This document shows, in pieces, positions 1 through 8,151 of a stretch of DNA of 64,000 nt. The number at the start of each line of letters is the position of its first letter. Within the stretch, counting starts at the first letter, position 1. Under the pieces are notes generated by a model. It was not told where the DNA came from and searched no databases. It worked only from the letters and a program-made list of their open reading frames with translations. Made by a program: the position numbers and the translations under genes. This DNA is from CAYRLW01 sp964425215 (lineage in GTDB: Bacteria > Spirochaetota > Spirochaetia > Treponematales > Breznakiellaceae), in the NCBI GenBank assembly GCA_964425215.1, contig CAYRLW010000009.1, positions 17,024 through 81,023 of the forward strand. The letters are read 5' to 3'.

Positions 1-930
1 GGACGCATCGATCCGGCTTACCGTCTGTATACCCGGGAAGACTTGGAGAAAAAGCTAACCTACGTGGAAGCCTCCCGGGGCTGTCCTTTTGGGTGCCACT
101 TTTGCCTTAGTTCGCTGGATCGAACCGTACGGACCGTATCGTTGGAGGATTTTTTAAATCAGCTAGAAGCCTTGATTGATAGGGGAGCCCATTCTTTTAA
201 GTTTTTAGACCGAACCTTTAATTTAGACATGGATCGAGCCCGGGCTATTATGGAGTTTTTTCTACGACGTCTGAAGGATGGGATGTTTGTCCACTTTGAG
301 ATGGTCCCCTCCCGCTTTCCCGAGGCCCTGCGGAGCCTTTTGACCCGGTTTCCCCCGGGAACGCTCCGCCTGGAGGTGGGGATCCAGACCCTGAATCCCC
401 AGGTGGCCCGGACCATCGGCAGACCCAGCGATCCGGAAAAGGAATTGGAAACCCTGGAGTTTTTGCGCCTGCGTACCCGGGCTATCGTCCACGCGGACCT
501 CATCGCCGGCTTACCCGGAGAAACGATGGAGTCCTTTGCCCAGGGGTTTAACCGGCTTTGGGCCGCCCGGCCGACGGAAATCCAGGTGGGAATTTTAAAA
601 AAGCTCCCCGGAACGCCCCTGGTTCAACACGACGAAGGGTACGGAATGCGGTATTCCGACGAAGCTCCCTACGAGGTATTGGAGACCGGAGCCTGGAAGG
701 CCGACGATATGGTAAGGATTAAAAATTTCGCCCGGTTTTGGGAACTGATAATAAACCGGGGACACTTTGACGATCTGGTACCGTTTCTTTTAAGCGACGA
801 CGCCTTTGGGGACTTTATGCGTATTTCCGAGGGCCTTTTACGGCGGTTCGGTAAAAGTTGGGGTATTGACCGCGGGGACATGCGCTCCGCTTTAATAGAA
901 ACCTACGTGGAACCGGGGGTGGAACGATGA
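1..930 (+). CDS. radical SAM protein, probably B12-binding/DUF4080 type (5' end outside window)
   Basis: The reading frame is open from the first base, so the gene starts upstream of the window; only about the last 309 codons are present. A CxxxCxxC cluster motif (CPFGCHFC, about residues 28-35 of the visible part) follows the sequence GRIDPAYRLYTREDL and would bind the radical SAM 4Fe-4S cluster. The segment VEVGIQTLNPQVARTIGR resembles the strand and helix after the core seen in B12-binding radical SAM proteins. The C-terminal part resembles DUF4080. The missing N-terminus would carry the cobalamin-binding fold if that assignment is right. The substrate is unknown. The stop overlaps the next start by 4 bp (ATGA), so the two genes are translationally coupled. 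Confidence 0.8.
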   Translation, partial: GRIDPAYRLYTREDLEKKLTYVEASRGCPFGCHFCLSSLDRTVRTVSLEDFLNQLEALIDRGAHSFKFLDRTFNLDMDRARAIMEFFLRRLKDGMFVHFEMVPSRFPEALRSLLTRFPPGTLRLEVGIQTLNPQVARTIGRPSDPEKELETLEFLRLRTRAIVHADLIAGLPGETMESFAQGFNRLWAARPTEIQVGILKKLPGTPLVQHDEGYGMRYSDEAPYEVLETGAWKADDMVRIKNFARFWELIINRGHFDDLVPFLLSDDAFGDFMRISEGLLRRFGKSWGIDRGDMRSALIETYVEPGVER

Positions 931-1424
931 AGCCGATTATCGTTGTTATCGATGGCCTAGGAGGTGGGGTGGGGGCCCAGCTGACGTCCCGACTTCGGGA
1001 TCAGCTGGGTCACCGCGTTGAGATAATCGCCCTGGGGACTAACGCCTCAGCCACCGAGCGGATGCTAAGGGCCGGCGCTGACCGGGGAGCCTCGGGGGAA
1101 AACGCGATCCGCTGTACCGCCCCCCTGGGGGACCTGATTGTGGGGCCCATCGGGATCGTCATCCCCAACAGCATGATGGGGGAGGTTACCCTCCCCATGG
1201 TGGAGGCCATTTACCAAGCCCGGGGGGAACGGATCCTCCTGCCCCTGGCCCAGAGCCACTGTACCCTCGTGGGATTGGGATCCGTAGCCCTGGGAGACCT
1301 GGTCGTCGAGGCGGTGGAAATTGTCAAAGGGCGACTACAGGGCGACGATCGCTTCGATCTCCACGAGACCCCCCTTGGGCAGGGTCGCCACGGCGACGGT
1401 GGAACGGGCGGGCTTATCTCCTGA
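927..1424 (+). CDS. DUF3842 family protein
   Basis: This small protein (165 aa) matches the DUF3842 pattern: an N-terminal VIDGLGGGVG glycine-rich turn, then EIIALGTNASATERML, GENAI and IVGPIGIVIPNSMMGE. The fold is probably a small alpha/beta nucleotide-type domain; the function is not established. It overlaps the upstream radical SAM gene by 4 bp and is probably co-transcribed. The family is usually about 140 residues. Here the last 29 codons (138-165) run antisense through the 3' end of ridA, and codon 137 lies exactly opposite the ridA stop codon. The tail therefore looks like read-through after loss of an earlier stop. Confidence 0.75.
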   Translation: MKPIIVVIDGLGGGVGAQLTSRLRDQLGHRVEIIALGTNASATERMLRAGADRGASGENAIRCTAPLGDLIVGPIGIVIPNSMMGEVTLPMVEAIYQARGERILLPLAQSHCTLVGLGSVALGDLVVEAVEIVKGRLQGDDRFDLHETPLGQGRHGDGGTGGLIS

Positions 1425-1712
1425 GAAAAAGGAACCGTATACCTCGTTTACCACGGCAAAATCGTTCATGTCCTTCAGAAAGATGGTGGTTTTCACGATC
1501 CCGTCCAAGGAAGCCCCGGCGGCTTCGATCACCGCTTTGAGGTTGTTCATCGACCGTTCGGCCTGGGCTCGGATCCCCTGGGCCAAATCCCCGGTTATGG
1601 GGTCAATACCTAATTGTCCGGAACAGAAGAGGAAGGACGGGGTTTTAATGGCCTGGGAATAGGGGCCCAGGGCGGCGGGGGCGTTTTTGGTGGATACCAC
1701 GGTTTTGTTCAT
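1335..1712 (-). CDS. ridA: RidA family enamine/imine deaminase
   Basis: At 125 aa this has the usual length for RidA/YjgF/UK114, which hydrolyses reactive 2-aminoacrylate-type enamines and imines made by PLP enzymes. Visible family features are the N-terminal APAALGPYSQA, FCSGQLGIDP, the Asn-rich helix SMNNLKAVIEAAG, and the C-terminal RSTVAVATLPKGGLVEIEAI with the conserved Arg and Glu of the active-site cleft. A Shine-Dalgarno sequence (AAGGAG) precedes the ATG by 6 nt. The gene is convergent with and overlaps the DUF3842 gene by 90 bp. It lies 10 bp downstream of the MTHFR-like gene and is probably in its operon. Confidence 0.92.
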   Translation of the reverse strand: MNKTVVSTKNAPAALGPYSQAIKTPSFLFCSGQLGIDPITGDLAQGIRAQAERSMNNLKAVIEAAGASLDGIVKTTIFLKDMNDFAVVNEVYGSFFSGDKPARSTVAVATLPKGGLVEIEAIVAL

Positions 1713-1722
1713 AAAAAACTCC

Positions 1723-2490
1723 TTAGGGTGCGGTGATGGGCTCCTCGGAAAAGAGGGCCCGAAGATAGGGGTCTAAATCGATTCGTATGGGCATCAGATA
1801 GAGATTAAAGTCGTTGGCGGCGCAGAAAGAGAGCACCCGGCGGCCGAATTCCACGTTCCACCCCAGCTCGGGACGGAATTGCTTGGGAAAAATCGCCCGA
1901 TTACGGGCTTCCCAATAGTTTCGGCTGGATTCGGAAACCACGGGGGAAAGGCCCCAGAAAACAGTCCGCCCCTCCAAATACTCGGCGTAAATTTCTAAAA
2001 GACGGAGGTCAAAGAAGGGTTGGCTCATAAAGCCGTCGGCACCCGCGTCTTCCTTGGCCTTTAGATAGTCCAATTCGTAGCGGATATTGGATCGGTAGGG
2101 GTCAAAGGCGGCGTACACCTGGAGCTGGGGGATCTCATCCTTTAATTTTTTTATAAACTCCACCGTTCCCGTGGGATACACCCGGTGACGCATGTCCTGC
2201 GGCGGGTCTCCCGCCACAACCAGGACCTTTTTAATACCGTGGGAAACTAAGAGTTCCCTATGGGGAAAGGGCCTGTGAAGGTCAAAATCGATGGCCCGAA
2301 GGTGGGGAATGTACATTAAGGTTTTCGGTCCTCTTTCGGAGAGGAGGGCGCAGGCTTCCCAGGAACGGACGGGAAAGCGGAGCAGGTCCGGAATATTCAC
2401 GATGGTGATCGGCGAAAAGACGGCCGCCTCTTGAGCTCCGAGGATGAGGGCTTCGGGGGACCGGGGCACTATTTCTAAGGATATTTCCAT
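1723..2490 (-). CDS. methylenetetrahydrofolate reductase-like protein
   Basis: A TIM-barrel protein of about 255 aa resembling MetF, which reduces 5,10-methylene-THF to 5-methyl-THF with FAD. Visible matches are the first strand with Glu (MEISLEIVPRS), VLVVAGDPP (the AxxGDPP motif near the flavin) and SQPFFD (folate-contacting Gln). It is shorter than E. coli MetF (296 aa). I chose the ATG at 2490 because the family begins MEISLE; a GTG five codons earlier is possible and would overlap the upstream stop. Divergently placed metH, 0.9 kb away, would use its product. The flavin partner or electron donor is not evident here. Confidence 0.8.
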   Translation of the reverse strand: MEISLEIVPRSPEALILGAQEAAVFSPITIVNIPDLLRFPVRSWEACALLSERGPKTLMYIPHLRAIDFDLHRPFPHRELLVSHGIKKVLVVAGDPPQDMRHRVYPTGTVEFIKKLKDEIPQLQVYAAFDPYRSNIRYELDYLKAKEDAGADGFMSQPFFDLRLLEIYAEYLEGRTVFWGLSPVVSESSRNYWEARNRAIFPKQFRPELGWNVEFGRRVLSFCAANDFNLYLMPIRIDLDPYLRALFSEEPITAP

Positions 2491-2495
2491 AGGCC

Positions 2496-3260
2496 CTAAT
2501 CCCACCGTAGTTCGGCCCGGAAGGCGCTCTGTTCCGTATCCCGGTGCCGACCTTCCAGGGCTATCGAAAAGGAGCGGGGGCCTTCCAGGGGCGCTAAACG
2601 ATTCCGGGACCCCAGGTAAAGGTCTATGGGTTCGTCTTCCCGAACCTCGGATAGGTAGTTAATGTCCAAACGGAGAGTTTGGGCCCCCTCCAGGTCCCGG
2701 GGGGAGAGCACATCTTGAATCCATTGGACGTACCGGGCGTTATTCACGTGGCCGTTATAGTCGATATCCGAATAGGCTGCCTGTCGGGATGAAACTTTGG
2801 AACAACCTTCCGGGACCTCCAGGGCAGAAATTCCATCCCGTAACGCGTCCCGGCCTTCGTTTTGGGGGATGGTCTCCATGACCGTCTGGGGCCGCAGGGG
2901 CCGCATTTTCCCCAGGTCCAGGACGATCCAGGCGCTTCGGCCCCGGGCGATAAGGGTGTTCGAAGTATCGACCATATCGTAATCCCGCAGGGCAAACAAC
3001 CGATCGGTGCCCCGGGGCCAGGTTCGGACGGTGATTTCCTCGCCCCAGGCGGGGCGACGGAGGAGAAGGGCGGACATGCGGGAGAGAACCCAGGCTTGGT
3101 TTTTTTCCATCAGCCTGTTCCGACCGATGCCAATGGCTTCCGCGTGGTTTCCCGCCACCTCTTGAAAGTAATTAAAAGCCGCCGCCATGGTAAGCCGATC
3201 CGCCCTATCCACATCCCAGGTACGGACCTTAAAGTTTTCGGACCAATCGTTGAGCATCAT
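2496..3260 (-). CDS. acyl-ACP thioesterase (FatA-type)
   Basis: This 254-aa protein has the two-hotdog layout of bacterial acyl-ACP thioesterases (PF01643), which release free fatty acids from acyl carrier protein. Domain 1 begins with FKVRTWDVDRADRLTMAAAFNYFQEVAGNHA (quoted in part: VRTWDVDRADRL, FNYFQEVAGNHA). Domain 2 contains DIDYNGHVNNARYVQWIQD, holding the Asp-Asn-His group expected at the active site. It is the first gene of a leftward operon with the MTHFR-like gene and ridA, and is divergent from metH with an 89-bp spacer. Two consecutive ATGs (3260, 3257) could both serve as start. A TTGACG box at 3290-3295 with a weak CACCAT 6 nt before the ATG is a possible promoter. Confidence 0.88.
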   Translation of the reverse strand: MMLNDWSENFKVRTWDVDRADRLTMAAAFNYFQEVAGNHAEAIGIGRNRLMEKNQAWVLSRMSALLLRRPAWGEEITVRTWPRGTDRLFALRDYDMVDTSNTLIARGRSAWIVLDLGKMRPLRPQTVMETIPQNEGRDALRDGISALEVPEGCSKVSSRQAAYSDIDYNGHVNNARYVQWIQDVLSPRDLEGAQTLRLDINYLSEVREDEPIDLYLGSRNRLAPLEGPRSFSIALEGRHRDTEQSAFRAELRWD

Positions 3261-3314
3261 GGCTCTATGGTGAATAGTATGACGAATTCCGTCAAGACGT
3301 TCGGACTTTTTATG

Positions 3315-3343
3315 CTGACGGAAAGGGGTCTTTATAGTAGAAT
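3315..3343 (+). promoter_or_regulatory. candidate metH promoter, leaderless geometry
   Basis: CTGACG at 3315-3320, a 17-bp spacer, then TAGAAT at 3338-3343. The -10 box ends 6 nt before the metH ATG, so transcription would start at or next to the A of the start codon. Only a weak GGGG lies upstream of the ATG. No cobalamin riboswitch or other long leader fits in the 89-bp divergent spacer. Confidence 0.5.
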
Positions 3344-3349
3344 GGGGCT

Positions 3350-6300
3350 ATGACGACCCGAGATTGTTTGGACGCTATAGCCAAAGAACGGATTCTTATA
3401 CTCGATGGGGCCATGGGGACGATGATCCAGCGGTTCAATCTAACGGAAGAAGACTTCCGGGGAGAACGCTTTGCCCGGCACCCTATCCCCCTTAAGGGGT
3501 GTAACGACCTCCTCTGTCTGACCAAGCCCGCCGTGGTAGCCTCTATCCACCAGGCGTACCTCCGTTCCGGCTGTGATTTGGTGGAAACCTGTTCTTTTAA
3601 CGCCAACGCCATTTCTCTGGCGGACTACGGTCTGCAAGATTTGGCCTACGAAATAAGCGTCGCGTCCGCCCGGGTCGCCCGGGAATCGGCGGATTTGTAC
3701 GATACGGAGGATAAAAAAAGGTTTGTGGTTGGTATTTTAGGACCCACCTCTAAAACCGCCAGCATTTCTCCGGACGTGGAAGACCCGGGAAAAAGAAGCG
3801 TAACCTGGGAAGAGCTGGAGGAGGCGTATTACGATAATGCCCGGGGCCTTTTGGACGGGGGCGCGGATATTTTGATGGTGGAAACCGTGTTCGACACCCT
3901 GAACGCCAAAGCGGCTCTCTTCGCTATCCGGCGGCTTTTGGACGAACGGGGGCAGGGAGGTAAACCCCTGGATGTACCGATTATGGTATCGGGGACCATC
4001 GTGGATGCCGCAGGGCGAACCCTGTCTGGGCAAACGGTGGACGCCTTTTTAACTTCCATTCTTCCTTACAAACCCTGGTCCGTAGGGCTTAACTGCTCCC
4101 TGGGGGCCGAACGACTCCGGCCCCACGTGGCGGTCCTTTCTGCCCAGGCCCCCTGCCTGGTGAGCACCCACCCAAACGCCGGATTGCCCAACCAATTTGG
4201 GGAATACGACGAATCGGCGGAAACCATGGCCCGGTTCGTGGAATCCTTTTTAAAGGATGCTCTGGTAAATATCGTGGGCGGTTGTTGCGGTTCCACCCCT
4301 GCGCATATCGCCGCAATCGCCCGATTGGCCCGTTCGTACCTTCCTCGGCTTATTCCCGAATTTCCCCCGAAAACGGTCCTTTCGGGCCTGGAGGTTCTTA
4401 CGGTGGATCCGGCCATCGGCTTTGTGGACGTGGGAGAGCGGACCAACGTGGCCGGGAGCCGAAAATTCCTACGGTTAATTAAAGAAGAGAAGTTTAACGA
4501 AGCCCTTTCGATTGCCCGCGACATGGTGGACGCGGGGGCGGGAATTATCGACCTCTGTATGGACGATGCCCTCCTCGACGCACCCCGTTCGATGGTCCGG
4601 TTCCTCAACCTGGCCCTATCGGATCCGGATATCGCCCGGCTTCCTTTTATGATCGATAGTTCCCGCTGGGAAGCCATAGAAGCGGGGCTCCGCTGTTTGC
4701 AGGGGAAGGGGATCGTTAACTCCATAAGCCTGAAGGAGGGGGAGGGGGAATTTCTCCGCCGGGCCCGGTTAGCCCACCGCTACGGGGCGGCCATGGTGGT
4801 CATGCTCTTTGACGAACAGGGCCAGGCTGATACCTTTGAACGGAAGATTGAAACCGCCGAACGGTCGTACCGCCTCTTAACCGAAGCGGGAATTCCGCCG
4901 GAGGATATTATTTTTGATCCCAACGTTTTGGCTGTTGCCACGGGAATACCTGAGCACGACCGCTACGCCCTGGACTTTATCCGGGCCTGCGCCTGGATTC
5001 GGGAGCACTGCCCCTACGCCAAAATTTCCGGTGGGGTGTCCAACCTTTCCTTTAGTTTTCGGGGAAACGATACGGTTAGGGAGGCCATGCACGGGGTCTT
5101 TTTAAAGCACGCCATCGCTTCGGGACTGTCTATGGCCATCGTAAACCCCGGGAGCCTCGTTTCCTACGACGATATCGAGGAAGAATTGAGGGATAGGGTG
5201 GAGGATGTAATCCTGGCCCGACGGCCCGACGGGTCCCAGCGGCTTTTGGAATTGGCGTTGGAATTGAAGGAGCGCACTGAATCGGGCTCCGGGGCGGCCC
5301 CAGAGAATTCAAGCGCCGGCGTACCCAGCTGGCGTTCCCTGGACCCGGAGGACCGGATCGTTCACGCGTTGATCCGGGGCATCGATGACCATATCGAAGC
5401 GGATGTGCTGGAAATACGACCCCGGTTTAAACGGGCCCTGGAGGTTATCGAGGGGCCCCTGATGAGGGGGATGAACGAGGTAGGCGACCGCTTTGGCGCG
5501 GGGAAAATGTTTTTGCCCCAGGTGATCCGGAGCGCCCGGGTGATGAAACGGGCGGTGGCGGTGCTGGAACCGTATATTCAAGCGGAGAAGGCGGCGGATT
5601 TGGAGGCCCAAAGCGTGGGGGGCGCTCTTTCTTCGCCCTCAGCGTCGGGGGGACCCTCGGGGCAAAACCCCACCATCCTGTTGGCCACGGTGAAGGGGGA
5701 TGTGCATGATATTGGTAAAAGCATCGTCGCTGTGGTTTTGGGTTGCAACGGCTACCGGGTCATCGACCTGGGGGTCATGGTACCGGCAGATGAAATTTTA
5801 GAAACCGCAATACGGGAACGGGCCGATATGATCGGCCTTTCGGGGCTTATTACCCCGTCGCTGGACGAAATGGTGAACGTGGCCAAGGAAATGCAATTGC
5901 GGGGCTTTACGGTACCCCTGCTTATCGGCGGGGCGACCACCAGCGATATTCATACGGCCCTTAAAATTGCCCCCCATTACAGCGGACCCACGGTGTACGT
6001 TAAGGACGCCAGCCGGGCCGCGGGGGTGGTTCGAGCCTTGAGTTCCCCCACCGAACGGCCTAAATTTTTAGAACAGCTGGACGGTGTGTATCGAAACGCT
6101 GTTGAACGGCACGAACGGATTACCCAAAAAATCGACCGCTTAAACCTAGCGGAGGCCCGTTCCAATTCCCTCAAAACCGATTGGGACACCGTGGAAATTA
6201 GGGTACCCCGGGTTCAAGGACTTTCACAGTGGGACGATTATCCCTTGGAAAAAATTGTCCCCTACATCGACTGGTCCTACTTTTTCTACTCCTGGGACCT

Positions 6301-7090
6301 GGGTCACGGCTTTGAAAGCGTTCTTTCCGATCCTGAAAAGGGGAGCGCCGCGAAGAAACTCTACGAGGACGCGCAAAAAACGCTGAAAACCATCGTTTCT
6401 AAGGGTCTACTAAAAGCCCGCGCACTGGTCGGCCTGTTCCCCGCCTACGCGGAGGGTGACGACGTGGTGGTCCAACTAACGGATCGCCAGGAGCGGTTTT
6501 CATTTTTGCGAAACCAGGAACGGAAGCGGGGCGGGGGGCCCAACCCCTGTCTCGCGGACCTGATAGCGCCCAAGGACAGCGGACGCCAGGATTGGATCGG
6601 GGTGTTCGCCCTTTCAGCGGGCTTCGGCCTGGACCGTTCGGTGGCGGAACTTCGCAAACAGGGGGACGATTACGGGGCCCTGCTCCTTTCTTCCCTGGCG
6701 GACCGTTTGGCCGAGGCCTTTGCCGAGGAGACCCACCTGCGACTTCGGCGGGAACTGTGGGCCTACGCGCCCGATGAAAACCTTCCCCTGGCGGATTTAT
6801 TCAACGCCAAATACCGGGGGATTCGTCCCGCTTTCGGGTACCCCGCCTGTCCGGACCATACGGATAAACGGATAGCCTTTTCTATCCTGGGGGCGGAGGA
6901 ACGTATCGGCCTGCGTTTGACCGAATCGGCCATGATGATCCCCTCCGCGTCCGTGTGCGGACTCTACTTCGCCCATCCGGCCAGCTATTATTTCGGCGTG
7001 GGATCCCCCGGGGACGATCAGTTGGAAGATTGGGCCCAACGGAAGGGCATAACGCTAGGGGAAGCGAAAAAACGAAGCGGGAGGCTGTGA
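3350..7090 (+). CDS. metH: cobalamin-dependent methionine synthase
   Basis: This 1246-aa protein has full MetH length and all modules, and makes methionine from homocysteine with methyl-THF and B12. The homocysteine domain spans about residues 1-330, with the Zn ligands in VGGCCGST (about 309-315). The pterin domain starts near 359 (VGERTNVAGS). The B12 cap and Rossmann domain lie at about 670-900, with the cobalt-binding DVHDIGK motif near 784. The C-terminal AdoMet reactivation domain includes RPAFGYPACPDHTDK near 1159. Low-complexity Gly/Ser/Pro linkers flank the B12 module. The cell therefore needs cobalamin. No SD is obvious; the promoter predicts a leaderless transcript. Confidence 0.97.
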   Translation: MTTRDCLDAIAKERILILDGAMGTMIQRFNLTEEDFRGERFARHPIPLKGCNDLLCLTKPAVVASIHQAYLRSGCDLVETCSFNANAISLADYGLQDLAYEISVASARVARESADLYDTEDKKRFVVGILGPTSKTASISPDVEDPGKRSVTWEELEEAYYDNARGLLDGGADILMVETVFDTLNAKAALFAIRRLLDERGQGGKPLDVPIMVSGTIVDAAGRTLSGQTVDAFLTSILPYKPWSVGLNCSLGAERLRPHVAVLSAQAPCLVSTHPNAGLPNQFGEYDESAETMARFVESFLKDALVNIVGGCCGSTPAHIAAIARLARSYLPRLIPEFPPKTVLSGLEVLTVDPAIGFVDVGERTNVAGSRKFLRLIKEEKFNEALSIARDMVDAGAGIIDLCMDDALLDAPRSMVRFLNLALSDPDIARLPFMIDSSRWEAIEAGLRCLQGKGIVNSISLKEGEGEFLRRARLAHRYGAAMVVMLFDEQGQADTFERKIETAERSYRLLTEAGIPPEDIIFDPNVLAVATGIPEHDRYALDFIRACAWIREHCPYAKISGGVSNLSFSFRGNDTVREAMHGVFLKHAIASGLSMAIVNPGSLVSYDDIEEELRDRVEDVILARRPDGSQRLLELALELKERTESGSGAAPENSSAGVPSWRSLDPEDRIVHALIRGIDDHIEADVLEIRPRFKRALEVIEGPLMRGMNEVGDRFGAGKMFLPQVIRSARVMKRAVAVLEPYIQAEKAADLEAQSVGGALSSPSASGGPSGQNPTILLATVKGDVHDIGKSIVAVVLGCNGYRVIDLGVMVPADEILETAIRERADMIGLSGLITPSLDEMVNVAKEMQLRGFTVPLLIGGATTSDIHTALKIAPHYSGPTVYVKDASRAAGVVRALSSPTERPKFLEQLDGVYRNAVERHERITQKIDRLNLAEARSNSLKTDWDTVEIRVPRVQGLSQWDDYPLEKIVPYIDWSYFFYSWDLGHGFESVLSDPEKGSAAKKLYEDAQKTLKTIVSKGLLKARALVGLFPAYAEGDDVVVQLTDRQERFSFLRNQERKRGGGPNPCLADLIAPKDSGRQDWIGVFALSAGFGLDRSVAELRKQGDDYGALLLSSLADRLAEAFAEETHLRLRRELWAYAPDENLPLADLFNAKYRGIRPAFGYPACPDHTDKRIAFSILGAEERIGLRLTESAMMIPSASVCGLYFAHPASYYFGVGSPGDDQLEDWAQRKGITLGEAKKRSGRL

Positions 7091-7097
7091 TTCTTGT

Positions 7098-8078
7098 ATG
7101 AAACTACATAAGGGTACCATTGTATTGGTTTTGCCGGAACACCGGATTCCCAGGGGAAGCCGGGAAAAAATTGAAGCTTTAAGCGATGGCCGGACCGTAA
7201 GGGTCCTCTCCCGGACGGAGGAACTGGAAAAAATGGTGGAAGCTGTGGAGATCGCTGCGGGGGAATTTCCCTTCCCGCTTTTATCCCGATGTTCCAACCT
7301 CAGGTGGTTTCAGCTTTGGTACGCCGGTTCCGACTGGATTCAGCGGTTTCCCGAAGTAAAGGCCCAACCCTTCCAGATAACCACCGCTTCGGGAATCCAC
7401 GGTACCCAAATGACGGAACACCTTTTTGGTATGCTTTTAGCATGGTACCGCAAATTTCCAGTGGCCTTTACGGCCCAAAAAAATCGGCAATGGGCTACGT
7501 TTCAATTTTCCGATATGGACGTGTTGGCGGGCAAAACTCTGGTGATAGTCGGGTACGGTACCATCGGTAGGCACATGGCCCGACTTGGCCGAGCCTTTGA
7601 TATGTCCGTGATTGGAGTCCGAAAGCACCCATCCGTCCGGGGTGTGAACGTCGATGGCGATAGGGAAGACGGTTTGGACAATTTAAAGGCCCTGCTTCCC
7701 CAGGGCGATATCGTGGTCAACGTTCTCCCCCTGACACCGGAAACCAGAGGGCTTTTTGACGGGGAACTGCTCGGCGCCTTGCGCCGGGATGCCCTTTTCG
7801 TAAACATCGGTCGCGGGGGTACGGTGGACGAGGGAGCTTTGATTTCGGCGCTCCGCAATAAGACCATCGCGGGAGCCCTGTTGGATGTGGCTTCCGAAGA
7901 GCCCCTCCCCCCCACATCCCCCCTGTGGGACTTGGAAAACTGTATGATTACAAGCCACTACGCGGGCTTCCACCCCCGGTACGACGAGTTGGCTCTGGGC
8001 CTTTTTTTAGAAAACCTGGACCGGTATACCCACGGGAGGGAATTGAAAAACGTGGTGGATAAACAGGCTGGGTATTGA
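7098..8078 (+). CDS. D-2-hydroxyacid dehydrogenase family protein
   Basis: A 326-aa NAD(P)-dependent dehydrogenase of the D-isomer-specific 2-hydroxyacid family. The Rossmann motif GYGTIGRHMARLG sits near residue 152. The catalytic set is visible: Arg in NIGRGGTVDE, Glu in DVASEEPLP and His in TSHYAGF. The N-terminal substrate domain is divergent (YAGSDWIQRFPEV, then TTASGIHGTQMTEH), as in GhrA/GhrB-like members, so the substrate (glyoxylate, hydroxypyruvate or another 2-oxoacid) cannot be fixed. It follows metH after 7 bp and is probably co-transcribed with it. A repeat hairpin just downstream may end the transcript. Confidence 0.85.
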   Translation: MKLHKGTIVLVLPEHRIPRGSREKIEALSDGRTVRVLSRTEELEKMVEAVEIAAGEFPFPLLSRCSNLRWFQLWYAGSDWIQRFPEVKAQPFQITTASGIHGTQMTEHLFGMLLAWYRKFPVAFTAQKNRQWATFQFSDMDVLAGKTLVIVGYGTIGRHMARLGRAFDMSVIGVRKHPSVRGVNVDGDREDGLDNLKALLPQGDIVVNVLPLTPETRGLFDGELLGALRRDALFVNIGRGGTVDEGALISALRNKTIAGALLDVASEEPLPPTSPLWDLENCMITSHYAGFHPRYDELALGLFLENLDRYTHGRELKNVVDKQAGY

Positions 8079-8091
8079 TCCGTCCCTGCGA

Positions 8092-8151
8092 TCAAAAACT
8101 GCATATACATTAAGGTGGCTCTTTCAAAACTCTCTAGGATTTGAAAGGGCC
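8092..8151 (-). repeat. structured repeat family A, copy 1
   Basis: Read on the minus strand, this copy starts with a hairpin with 12-nt arms (8117-8128 and 8140-8151, one G-T pair). The tail is GAAAGAGCCACCTTAATG then TATATGCAGTTTTT. The same order, with GAAAGAGCAATCTTAGCTG and CATGCAGTATTTTT, is seen at 36.3 kb. The hairpin arm contains the last codons and TAG stop of the 703-aa gene. Confidence 0.65.

Noticed and set aside
3261..3349. Cobalamin or SAM riboswitch before metH
   Set aside because: The spacer is only 89 bp and the promoter lies just before the start codon, leaving no leader.
4066..4725. Minus-strand open frames inside metH
   Set aside because: They lie opposite clear MetH motifs and have Arg/Ser/Pro-rich composition typical of antisense reading of GC-rich genes.
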